From positions 1 through 64,000 of the forward strand of contig JAAEAF010002366.1 of the NCBI GenBank assembly GCA_011037195.1: a stretch of 64,000 nt of DNA, written 5' to 3'. This document shows positions 33,566-43,154 of this stretch, one piece after another. Made by a program: the position numbers and the translations under genes. The notes below the pieces were generated by a model that saw only the letters and a list, made by a program, of their open reading frames with translations, ran no database searches and had not been told where the DNA came from. How positions within the stretch are numbered: the first letter of the stretch is position 1; every line of letters starts with the position of its first letter. This DNA is from Triatoma infestans (lineage: Eukaryota; Arthropoda; Insecta; Hemiptera; Reduviidae).

Positions 33566-34582
33566 TATAAATTTACTAGTTTATAAGTTACTAGATATTT
33601 AACTTTACTAGTTTAGATATATATATATATATGAAAACAAAAAAAAAAAAGTTAGTTTAATCGTCATTTAATTTTATTTTGTGCATTTTTATATTCTGTT
33701 TTGGTTAGTTAATTGTAAGTAAATCTCCCTCCAACAACAGAGTTTAAAGATTAGACCCCCACTTGTTGTGTCCACTGTAAGAAAAATTTGCCCTTTAACA
33801 ACCCAAACACGTGTTTTCCCACCCATCTGGCCACATCCCTTGACCTAGTTTAAGAGTTTAGTTTTTTAAAAATACGTCTCAGTTAGTGTGAAACTAAGTT
33901 TGCTCTGTGCGAGTCTGTGTTGTCACACTGTCTAAAAAACGCATCCTGAAGATGGGCGTACGCCCATGTGGTCGATGACCACAAATTAAAGCAGGCTACC
34001 ACGGAAAATGTCTCTGATGCTTTCCAGCTCTGCGGAACCAACCACCAGAATACATTTTGTAATATAGATTCCTCCTGTTGAACAGTATTGACGGTGACTT
34101 AAACAGTAAAATCATCTGCATGCAATAAATATTTAGCTGGAGCAGGTACGCAGTCTGCTATGCTATTAATTGCTACTTTAAACAAGAAGACACTCGATAT
34201 ACTGCCTTGCGGTAATCCATTTTTAGGGGAAAAAGTTGGAACACCTATTTCCAACTCTTACTTGAGATCTTCTTTTGACAAGGAAATTACTGATAAATTT
34301 AAGCATATGGCCTCCAATGCCCCACTGATTTAAGGTCTCTAAAACGTTCCTGCTCCATACCCTGTATCGTAGGCATTTTTAATATAAAAAAATATAGCAG
34401 CAACCATTTTTTTGTTTAGAAAAGCATCTTGAATTTCACTTTCTAGTACCACTAAAGCATCCTTTGTTGATCGACCTTTTCGGAAACCAAACTGGAAGCG
34501 TGATAAATGGTTCTTACTTTCAAAAAAGTAGTCTAATCTATTGGTGATGATGTTCTATTACTTTGCAAAGACAGCTAGTAAG
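33566..34582 (-). repeat. Outer palindrome arm, right
   Basis: Mirror of 22628-23638: Penelope-like 3' untranslated region, hammerhead-like unit (helix 33954-33965) and non-LTR RT fragment. Here the unit reads GGGCGTACGCCCATGTGGTC: the GAAACC box after the helix is deleted and replaced. Right of 34582 the RT continues, unlike on the left. Confidence 0.8.
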
Positions 34583-35195
34583 TGATATAGGACGGTAAAT
34601 GGCGAAAGGTGCTTATCTTTACCGTCCTTTGATATTGGGATAATGATGGTAGTTTTCCAAACGTTAGGGAAACTATGGCTGATATAGAATTTGTTGTAAA
34701 AAGAGAGTAATGAGCTCTTGGAAATCGAGGAGAGTTTTCTTATAAATGCTTACAGGATATTATCCGGACAAGGAGCAGAATCGTTGCACTTTTTAAGGGC
34801 GTTTTCTAATTCCCAATAGAGAGGAGCGTATTTAAAACCTGGCCGCTTTCGCTTGCGTTGAATTGAAATCCTGGTGTACTTTCCTGTTGGAGTTTTTTAT
34901 TTAGAAACATTGCATCATAAGCCAAATCCGAGGTGTAATTAGAAATATATGCCGCTATAAAGTCGGCTATGAGTTCTGGTAAAATAACAATTATTGTTTA
35001 CAAGACCTGATATTATTGGAGTTCTATAACACCCTTCAACTTTTCTTATTCTTTGCCAAACATTGTTGGAAGAAGAGTTCTTATTTAAAGAAGATACAAA
35101 TTCCCTCCAAGATACATTTTTTTTTGCTACTTAATTTCACGCCTAGCCAGGGCACGAGCTTTTTTTATAGAATTGTGTAATAAACACTTTAGTGG
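34060..35195 (-). pseudogene. Non-LTR reverse transcriptase, longer copy (right arm and beyond)
   Basis: Minus-strand frames, 5' to 3' from the right: WREFVSSLNKNSSSNNVWQR (about 35110-35050), the pre-RT block; LENALKKCNDSAPCPDNIL (about 34810-34760); FYISHSFPNVWKTTIIIPI and SKDGKDK (about 34690-34610), the RT finger block. These are followed by the FGFRKGRST block and the ADD block (34111-34122) shared with the left arm. Stops and frameshifts are present. The order is that of Jockey/CR1-like elements. The ORF leaves no intact endonuclease part. Confidence 0.7.
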
Positions 35196-35199
35196 AAAC

Positions 35200-35610
35200 C
35201 ATAACACCGCCCCACTCTAAAAACCTACTGAAATGAATTTTTCCGGAGAAATGTTACAAATAAAAGTTGTAGCTCTTTGTATGTGTAGTTAATATATAAA
35301 GTTTAAAGAAAATCCTTGGAGCCGTTTTTGAAAAAAAATCGCAATAAACTAAAAAATTCCATTCAGTAAAGTGGTTACTTTCAGTTGATGAATTTTGCCC
35401 GAAATCTTCGTGTCTAATGCGTTGGTAGTGCTAAACGGATTACTAAGTTTGAGCTTCCTGTGACTTTTTCATTTTTTATGATATTCTGTTAACACCCACA
35501 TATAGAGGCCATTCGCGAAAAAACCGGTGAAAACTCAATTTCGAAAATCTGGCACAATCGCCGCAATATTTCCTCTTACTAATCGTATAAGAAAGTAATA
35601 AGGAAAAAAC
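35200..35610 (-). repeat. Hairpin-ended dispersed repeat
   Basis: Minus-strand copy with the family's CATTTCTCCGGAAAAATTC, GGAAGTAACCACTTTACTG, TAGACACGAAGATTTCGG and hairpin-side TTACTTTCTTATACGATTAG segments. The microsatellite is lost (only CACCCACATATAG remains). Confidence 0.68.
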
Positions 35611-35614
35611 TATT

Positions 35615-36410
35615 TAAAAATGTGGACTTCTGCAACAGAACATCATGTGGATAGGAAAGAGGCAGATATTTATTATAATCGGTAATTATAACCCCTCCTG
35701 AAACTGAAGTATTTAAAAGTACTACATTCTCAATTAGTTTAATGTAAGAAACAAACCTCTCAAAAAAAATCCTAAGTTCTCATTGGTTAAAAGCAAGATA
35801 ATCCTGCCAATCATTTTCTATAAAGTTTATTGGGTTGTTGCAAAATAATTGGTCGTATTGAGGAAAAACACGAACAATAAACTAGATTAATCATAACTTA
35901 TGGATTTAAAAGTGATTTCCTAAACTTTCTACACTTTTGTTACTGAAGTGTTTTGTAGGCATTGTAGGAAAAAAAAAAATGAGAATACATGATCATAAAA
36001 AAACTAGTAAGTACTTTCTCATTGCTTTTTTTTCAAGCATGCTGCTGAAAAGCACCTAATTCTAACAGTAAGACTGTGAATCAACCAGTTTCATCAGCTT
36101 CCAAAAACATACGATGCAGAACTCTTCTTTTTTCTCAAACACCACCAATTTTCTTAGGATGTGAGTTTGGTTTGGCTGATTATTAACAGTTTAGCAGGAT
36201 TAATTCCATTTCTTATCCGACTCACAATTATGGCCGTTGTTGATTTTCTAAGCAACGGAAAAGATGCAATTTCTGTGGTTTTTCCTCTTATGGTCGATCA
36301 GTTGACATAAATAGACGCAGAATGACAAGATTTTTTTATCCAACTATTTATTTTGGATAAATGCCTAGACCCACTCTTTTATTTCTGGTAATCACTAATC
36401 AATCATCACA
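35615..36410. other. Unassigned sequence
   Basis: AT-rich DNA with no coding remnant recognised. Confidence 0.4.
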
Positions 36411-36425
36411 AATCGTTACTAATAC

Positions 36426-36711
36426 CAGAGACATTTTCCGTGGTAGCCTACTTCATTTTGTGGTCATCGACCGGTTTCGGGCGTTCGCCCATCTTCAGGA
36501 TGCGTTTGTCAGACTGTGATAACACAGACTTGCAAAGACCAAATTCAGTTTATACACTCAGAGTGCAAGTCTGTGTTATCATACTGTCTGACAAACGCAT
36601 CCTGAAAATGGGCGAACGCCCGAAACCGGTCGATGACCACAAAATGAAGCAGGCTACCACGGAAAATGTCTCTGATGCTTTCCAGCTCTGCGGAACCAAC
36701 CACCACAACAC
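36426..36711. mobile_element. 286-bp palindromic hammerhead-like repeat with 10-bp target duplication
   Basis: Two copies of the unit face each other around a short centre at about 36545-36565. Helices GGGCGTTCGCCC and GGGCGAACGCCC lie at 36479-36490 and 36610-36621. The flanks duplicate TTACTAATAC (36416-36425 and 36712-36721). The left unit is truncated (starts AGAGACATTTTCC, overlapping the duplication by a base or two), while the right ends GGAACCAACCACCACAAC. The ORF 36440-36718 is a by-product of the palindrome. Confidence 0.8.
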
Positions 36712-37254
36712 TTACTAATACAACAAAGCATTAAACAGATATTGAAAGGGCCGGATTTACACATGAACTTGACAAGCTATAGATTAGGGCCTCTCGTTTT
36801 TTGGAATGGCTCACAAATTTGGTAAATATTAAATTATGGACTCAAATTTTTATTAAAAAAAAAATTAATAAATTTATGTTTTATATCTTACCCAGAATTT
36901 GTTTAAAACAATAAAAAGTTTTGTTCGTGTTTGTAGATATTTTGACATTCCCATATAGTTCCATTTTGTTCAGTATAAATCTACAAACTTTAAATGAAAC
37001 TACACCCAAAGGGACTTCTAAAAAGTTATGGTTTTGATTTGCCATGCCGTAAAGTTTTGAACCCTACTCAAACCTTTCCCCTCCATCTAAAAAAAAAAAA
37101 TCACTTACTAATACAACAAAGCATTAAACATATATTGAAAGCAAACAATATATTCATAGAGAATTATTAACAAATGAACAAAGTTCACCAAAAAAATAAT
37201 TATTATTTACTTTTTTTACCAAAATGTAATTTTTCCGCTATTCAGGCCGATTAA

Positions 37255-38035
37255 ATTCAAACCCTACTAGACAGTGTCTGTTATTTAAAAAGGATGATCC
37301 CAAGTTCCCCGAAAATTATAGAGGTATATCTTTGCTAAAGTCTATTACACAAATTTTTACACAAGCTTTAAACCATCGTCTTTCAAATTGGATTGAATAT
37401 TGTAACCCAAAAGTAGAAAACCAGAATGGAGAGGCTGCACAGATAGTCTGTGGTTGATTTTAGGAAAGCTTTCCGACTCTGTGAATCATAATTTACTTTG
37501 GAATAAACTTTTCTATTTTATAGTATAAGGAGAAAATGGATAAAAATTTTACTAACTCTTTATAGTGAAGCCATTTTTCAAATGAAATTTCAGCAAGAAT
37601 ATTCTGACTGTTTTCTCCCAGCTCCTGTAGTGTTTTGCAATAAGATACTATTTCTCCCACGTTATTTTTCATTTTTATCAGTAATTTGGAAGGTCGTTTT
37701 ATTAGAAAATGGTTATAGCACGTTAGTATTGATAATAAGGCAGGCATCACGTCATGTTGTATGCTGACGATTTAGTCATGTTTTCCAAAACCATAATCAA
37801 TGCTCAAAAAAGCTAAATATTCTGAGCAAGTATGCGATGAAAATCTTTTAGAGGTAAATTACTCTAAGACAAAGAATAACAAATTTGCAAAAAGCCCGGG
37901 TCGTTCAAAAAATGAAAATCTTTTTTACAAAAACCATAAAATTGATTTTGTCAATCAAATTCGCTATTTAAGAATTATCATTTCAAATTCTAATGTTTTC
38001 ATGCTGCTTGCTAAGATTTGATTGCAAAATCAGTC
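37255..38035 (+). pseudogene. Non-LTR reverse transcriptase pseudogene with YADD
   Basis: Plus-strand pieces in three frames: DPKFPENYRGISLLKSIT and QALNHRLSNWIE (fingers), a decayed VDFRKAFDSVNHNLLW-like stretch at 37450-37505, MLYADDLVMFSK at about 37754-37789 (catalytic YADD at 37760-37771), and CDENLLEVNYSKTK with NQIRYLRIIISNS (thumb). Many stops. Different family from the RT in the palindrome arms. Confidence 0.68.
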
Positions 38036-38182
38036 ATGGCTATTAATTCTAAAAGAAGATTGTTTATAATTCTAAATCCCGTCTAGTAATCACAGATGAA
38101 TACTAAGATCCTGTTATTAAGTGAAATATGGGCTCTTAGATATTTAGAAATAATTTAAAAGAAATATTTTAAATCATTGTAC

Positions 38183-38353
38183 TGTAACACTATTGTCAAG
38201 CTACTGTTAATAAAGAAGGCCGCTTTGTAAATTAAACACTTTATTTTAGCATATGAAATATGTCCAATGAAATTACACAATCGATCAAAAAATATATCTG
38301 TTCATATGCAAAATTAAATAAAAATAAAACTAACAAAACCATAGTTACCACAA
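38183..38353 (-). mobile_element. 3' LTR (171 bp) of the Ty3/gypsy-type relic
   Basis: Read on the minus strand it starts TGTGGTAACTATGG immediately after a polypurine tract and ends AGTGTTACA, giving TG...CA ends. It contains AATAAAGTGTTTAATT, a plausible poly(A) signal. No matching 5' LTR was found, so the length rests on the TG/CA borders and the polypurine tract. Confidence 0.6.
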
Positions 38354-38367
38354 CTCTCCCCCCTTGA
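38354..38367 (-). other. Polypurine tract
   Basis: Minus strand AAGGGGGGAGAGT directly before the LTR start, the expected plus-strand primer site of an LTR retrotransposon. Confidence 0.65.
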
Positions 38368-38539
38368 CGAGGCCCTGGCCTGTGCGTCCTCTCGATGAGG
38401 CTTCAGCCTGTTGTAGTGGTCTATAAGTGGTTTTCTCCTCCTCCTACAATCTGTGATCATATACGTCACCTCGGAGAGTTGCTGCTCTATTTTGTACGGC
38501 CCTCCCCAGGGTCGATGGAACTTGGTGCTAAGGCCTCTT

Positions 38540-39245
38540 CTAATTCTTCGGGTCCAGAGTATTACTTGATCTCTTATCTTGAAGCGAGGGCCCCGCAGCT
38601 GCGGTCATAATAATCCTTCTGCCGTTCCTGCTTGCGGCTCTGCTCTTGTCGTAAGTACTGGTAAGCCGCCTCCATTTGGGCACTTCGTCTTTGGACGTAC
38701 TCGTGGAGGTGGCGTCTTCCTCCGCGCGCCCATACACGAGGTCTAACAGGAGGCTTATCTCTCTACCAAACAAGGCGTAATACGGGGTCAGACGCGTCGC
38801 CTCCTGCCGGCTAGAGCGGTACGCCATCATTACGTAGGGTAGGTGGCGGTTCCAGTCGTTCTGCTGCTGGCTTACATAGTGGCTCCGCATCTGGCAAAGG
38901 GTACGGTTAAACCGTTCCACAAGTCCGTCAGACTGGGGGTGGTAAGGGGTGGTCTTTGTCTTCTTGTTGTCTAGTCTTTTCGCCAGGTCCTGAAATAGGT
39001 TTGATTCGAATTGCCGCCCCTGGTCGGTATGGATCTCATAGGGGGCTCCATAGCGGGCGATGGATTCCTCCAGTAGTCTTCCTGCCACTGTCGTGGCCTC
39101 GGCGTTTGGCAGCGCGTACGCTTCTACCCAGCGCATAAAGTAGGCTGTTACTGCTTTACGTTACTAATATGTAACGATTTCCCCGCTTGCTCCGAGGGAG
39201 TGGCCCCTGGGAGGTCCAAGGCGAGACGTTGAAACGGGAACCCTG
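38540..39245 (-). pseudogene. Ty3/gypsy integrase, fused to truncated RNase H
   Basis: Minus-strand frame 39136-38540 begins RWVEAYALPNAEATTVAGRL and contains HTDQGRQFESNLFQ (second catalytic Asp) and GLVERFNRTL (catalytic Glu), the rve integrase core. The first Asp lies in RLALDLPGATPSEQ, found in the neighbouring frame 39540-39148 directly behind RNase H residues. The zinc-binding N-terminal domain is missing, as if deleted. A frameshift and two stops lie at about 39160. Downstream to 38390 the frame ends without a chromodomain. Confidence 0.8.
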
Positions 39246-40200
39246 CCTCTTCTTTTAGCATTTCTTTTTGGGTCGTACAGTAGCGGCGCTCAGTTTTTGT
39301 TAATGCTCGCCCGGCATAGCAGATAACTTTTTCTTCTCCCTCTTGGATCTGGCTTAGAACAGCGCCAACACCCACATCGCTAGCATCACCGTCTACATAG
39401 AACGGCCCCTCGGCCTTGGGTAGTGCCAAAACAGGCGCAGTCAGTAGTGCTTGTTTCAACTGTTCAAGGCAAGTCTGTAGCTCCGGCCCAAAACAAAATT
39501 TATTTTGCCGCTCTGCCGCTTTATATAGCGGATCCGCCATTTCTACAAAGTCTTTTATAAATCACCGGTAGTACGCTGCGATGCCCAGAAAAGATCGTAA
39601 CTCCTGCCTGTTAACTGGAACCGGCCAATCTCTAACCACCTGCAACTTCGCTGGATCTGTCGACACCCCTTGCGCAGAGACGACATGCCCAAGAAAATTT
39701 ATCGTGGTCCGCAATAGTTGACATTTTTTCGGGTTTATTTTTAATTTGGCTTTTCTAATTTGCTCAAAAACAGTGCGAAGCCGGGCCAAGTGATCCTCAA
39801 TCGTAGTGCTCCACACAATGATGTCTAGATAGACCATCGCTATTTTTCACTTAAGACCCCTCAGCACGGCATCCATCAAACGCTGGAACGTGCTAGGAGC
39901 GTTACAGAGCCCGAACGGTAAAACGTTGAAATGGAACAATCCGTGACTGGTTATGAACGCCGTCTTTTCTTTGTCCTTTGGTTCCATTTCCACTTTGTCA
40001 GTATCCGGAGGCCAGATCTAAGGAGGTGTAATACTTTGCTCCAGCCAGGCTATCCAAAATGTCGTCTATTCTAGGTAAAGGGTAAGCATCCTTTTTGGTC
40101 ACTAGGTTTAATCGGCGGTAATCAACGCAGAACCGTGTACGTCCGCCCTTCTTCTGTACCAATACGATCGGGCTTGCCCAGGGAGACATGAGGGTTCAAT
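39148..40200 (-). pseudogene. Ty3/gypsy reverse transcriptase and RNase H start
   Basis: Minus strand: SPIVLVQKKGGRTRFCVDYR and DAYPLPRIDDILDSLAGAKY (40189-39998) are the RT fingers. A broken middle follows (39995-39840). MVYLDIIVWSTTIEDHLARL (39837 onward) is the active-site block with one Asp of the YLDD motif absent. INFLGHVVSAQGV and LRSFLGIAAYYR follow, then YVDGDASDVGVGAVLSQ, the start of RNase H (39540-39148). It ends abruptly after YCTTQKEML, where integrase sequence begins. Not functional. Confidence 0.82.
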
Positions 40201-40201
40201 C

Positions 40202-41290
40202 ACTTCTTGTTCCTGCATTTCTTCGTCAAGACGGGCCACCTCCTTGTGGCGCTGAAATGGCACTCTTCGTGGCGGTTGTTTCAGGGGTTTTGCGGCACAA
40301 GTATTGATGGCGTGTTTCACAAGGCCCATCCGACCCATATCCTTTGGCCCCGACGAGAAGATTTCGTTGAATTCCTGAAGCAGCTCGACCATCTTACGAC
40401 GCTGCATTGGGTTGTAAGTTAAACCTTCTTCCGATGTCAGCTGCCCCAGATTCCGTTACTTCGCAAACTTTCTCGTCCACTTCTTTCGTCTCCTCCATCG
40501 GCTCAATGTAACCTATCCTCATGTTTGCAAAGAAAGTTTCCGGTTCCGGCCCTGTATTCATCAGGCGGACAGGGATTGAACTTTGGTGGACTTTCGCCAA
40601 AACACTTGCAGCGCAAATCCCTGTCTTCGTTATTTCCGCTTCAAACATGACTTCTTTGCCTTCCATTATATCTACGCATCTAAGCTATAGCCACCACATC
40701 CTGCCGTTCTGGGACAACGACATTTTCTGCGAATATGACACTTAGGTTAAGCACTTCTGCTTGGCTCGCTGGAATTAACTTCGTTCGTACCCCATCGGAT
40801 TCCAACATTCCTGGTCCGAACTGCAGCTGGATCTCATTCCACTCCAGAAAATCAACTCCCAAGATTACATCGTGTTCGATATCGCCAATGACACACCGGT
40901 GCTCAAATCTTCTGCTAGGTAGCAACCTAGGCCTATTATAATGTCAGCCGTTCCCCTCACTCTAATCCTTCCTCGCTAGCGTAGGTTTTTTCTACATTCC
41001 TGGGAAGCGCGGACTCCAATGCGTTCTGCAAACTCCGAGCTAACCAGCGTGGCTCCTGCTCCCGAATCAACCAAAACGGTGGTATTTACTCCATTTACCT
41101 GCACATGGACATGGTTCTTCCCTTGGCAGTGCCCATCGATTCCCATAGAAGGGACCATGCCAGCCAGTTCCCGGTTCCTTAGGCTGGCCGACTGTAGTTT
41201 TCGGTGTCCTCGTTTCTTGGGCAACGAGCTCTTACATGCCCTGTTCTCCCGCGGTGCCAGCAAGTTAGCCTCCGGCGTGTTCCTTGACTA
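40202..41290 (-). pseudogene. Ty3/gypsy zinc knuckle and aspartic protease
   Basis: Around 41260-41215 the minus strand gives a CCHC knuckle LTCWHRGRTGHVRARCP with the second Cys changed to Arg. Protease follows: VNTTVLVDSGAGATLVSSEF (41263-40976 frame; catalytic DSGA), then a frame change and HDVILGVDFLEWNEIQ (40925-40680). Linker frames 40666-40394 and 40407-40108 lead to RT (PPRRVPFQRHKEVARLDEEM just before it). The order knuckle, protease, RT, RNase H, integrase is that of Ty3/gypsy. Confidence 0.78.
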
Positions 41291-41399
41291 TCCTTCGTCA
41301 TGAGTTGTGCGGTCAGGTCGGCTAGCGCCTTGGTCAACCCTGCTAACCTTTCCACTTGCTTTCTAAGCCTTTCATCAAGCGATTCCCGAGGGGATATCG

Positions 41400-41735
41400 C
41401 TAGAACCCCAGACGCCGGCTCTCCCTCGCCGCTCCTGGCTCCTCTTGTATCGCCGAAATGGACGTTGGCAGCTTCCCATGCTTGTTAGAGATGGCCTCTA
41501 CCTGTAACGCGGTGTTGAGGGCATCCGCGATGGTCTTCGGGTTGGTTATAGCGGTTTGGAAGCGGATTACGCTGTCTCTAATGCCGTCCAGAAATTGTTC
41601 CCTGAGCGCCTCCTGTCTGCAGGCCTCCTCGGGTTCACTAGGAAAGGCTTCCTGGTACAGAATCTCCAAATTCGTCGCAAACTGAGTCAAGGACTCTTGC
41701 CTTTCTTGCTTCTGGCTTTTTACCTCCAATTAAAC
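41400..41735 (-). pseudogene. Ty3/gypsy gag C-terminal part
   Basis: Minus-strand frame with QESLTQFATNLEILYQEAFP, REQFLDGIRDSVIRFQTAI and ALNTALQVEAISNKHG, the retrotransposon gag fold region with its QEALREQFLxGLRD-like motif. The element stops at about 41735, where unrelated AT-rich sequence starts; the 5' LTR and N-terminal gag are absent. Confidence 0.75.
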
Positions 41736-41929
41736 TACAAGTTGTGAAACTAGCCATTAACTGGTGGGTTAAAATTTTGTTTATGTCCCCCAATATTATT
41801 TGTTTCAAAAAACTGTTAATATCGATGAAAAACTCATTCGACTTTCTCTTACAGGGAAATGGCAAATTTTCTTCACAATTACACTTCTCATTAGTGTTTT
41901 TAACTGTCGGCATTTTTGGGGAGAAAATA

Positions 41930-42475
41930 AAAAAAACCTGAAAAACCTATTCAGTGAAGTCTCACTTCCGGTCAACAGATTTTCCTCAAACTGGGAATTT
42001 TGGCAACTTTTATAATTTTAACTAATATTATTAAGTTGACAGCACTGTATAGCAAATTGTTGAACTTAAGTAGCATATTAGAGGAGACCTTTCCAAAATA
42101 GTGCCCTTAAATGAATTTTCCCGGAAACATGATTGAAATAATAAATTGTAGCTCTTTGTCTGTGTAGTTGATATAACAAATTTAAAGAAAATCGATGGAG
42201 CCGTATTTAAGAAAATCTCAAAAAAACTGAAAAACAAAACATTCAGTAAAGTGCCACTTCCGGTTGATGGAATCTTCGTATCTGATGCGGTGTAGTACCT
42301 AAACGGAACGTTTAAGCTTCCTGTAACTTTTCGTTTTTGATTATTCTTTTCACACACATCCAAACACACACACACAGACCATTTTCTAAAAACCACTAAG
42401 GGACCTCAAAACGTGTATTTCCGGTGAAACTCAATTTCGAAAATCTGTTAGTAAGAGGAAGTAATAAGATAGTAT
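41930..42475 (-). repeat. Hairpin-ended dispersed repeat
   Basis: Minus-strand copy with GGAAGTGGCACTTTACTG, TACTACACCGCATCAGATA, a CA run (42350-42382), AGTGGTTTTTAGAAAATGG and, at the end, TTACTTCCTCTTACT (42453-42468). The upstream part holds CCATCGATTTTCTTTAAATT. Confidence 0.72.
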
Positions 42476-42529
42476 TATAAAAAAATTGGGTTAGTCAATT
42501 AAAGCAGATCATCAATGAAACAGGATATG

Positions 42530-42910
42530 AATGATTATGTTAACCGGAAGTGCGATTTTACAGAGTAGTTTTTGAGTTTTTGGAAAACGGCTATAACTAT
42601 TTTCTTTAAACTTGAAATGTTTACTGCAGAGATGAAATTGCATATTTTTATTTGAAATATTTATAAAAAAAAATAAAGTGATTTTTGTGGGTTTCCGAGG
42701 GCTTCTCGGTTACATTTAGCTTCATACTTGTCGCGTTACATAATCATGAGATTGAGGGCCACTCAGGTATATAGGTATAATTCCTAGCAACTTTTTTTTT
42801 ATGCCCAGCCCATCTGTACGACTAGAATTGTAATTTTAAAGACAATTTGCTAATTAAATTATATTAATTGGAGTAAGAGAAAGTCGGGCGAGTGTTTAAC
42901 AATAGACTTT
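42530..42910 (+). repeat. Hairpin-family far half
   Basis: Plus-strand fragment starting at AACCGGAAGTGCGATTTTAC and ending GGAGTAAGAGAAAGTCGGGCG, AGTGTTTAACA. It shows the second end of the family, which repeats AGTAAGAGAAAGT in inverted orientation to the first end. Confidence 0.68.
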
Positions 42911-43154
42911 TAAATTCCTGTTATGCATCAGAAATTACCTATTTGTTTTCATAAATCATTTGTTGACAGAATTTCAAATAATCAAAAAAATATTTGGTTT
43001 TATCTATCTTCATGCACTCTAATGGTTCAGTTCACATCCCCTCCTTCTAAAGAAGAATATTATCGATTTGTTACTGCTTCAAGTGCAGTTTACTTTCTAT
43101 CGATCACATACACTAACAATTTCGGTTCTCATGGTGTCTTTTTTAAAGAGGGGA

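Noticed and set aside
38956..41947. Plus-strand ORFs across 39-42 kb.
   Set aside because: Antisense shadows of the minus-strand Ty3/gypsy frames, or low-complexity AT-rich frames just beyond its end.
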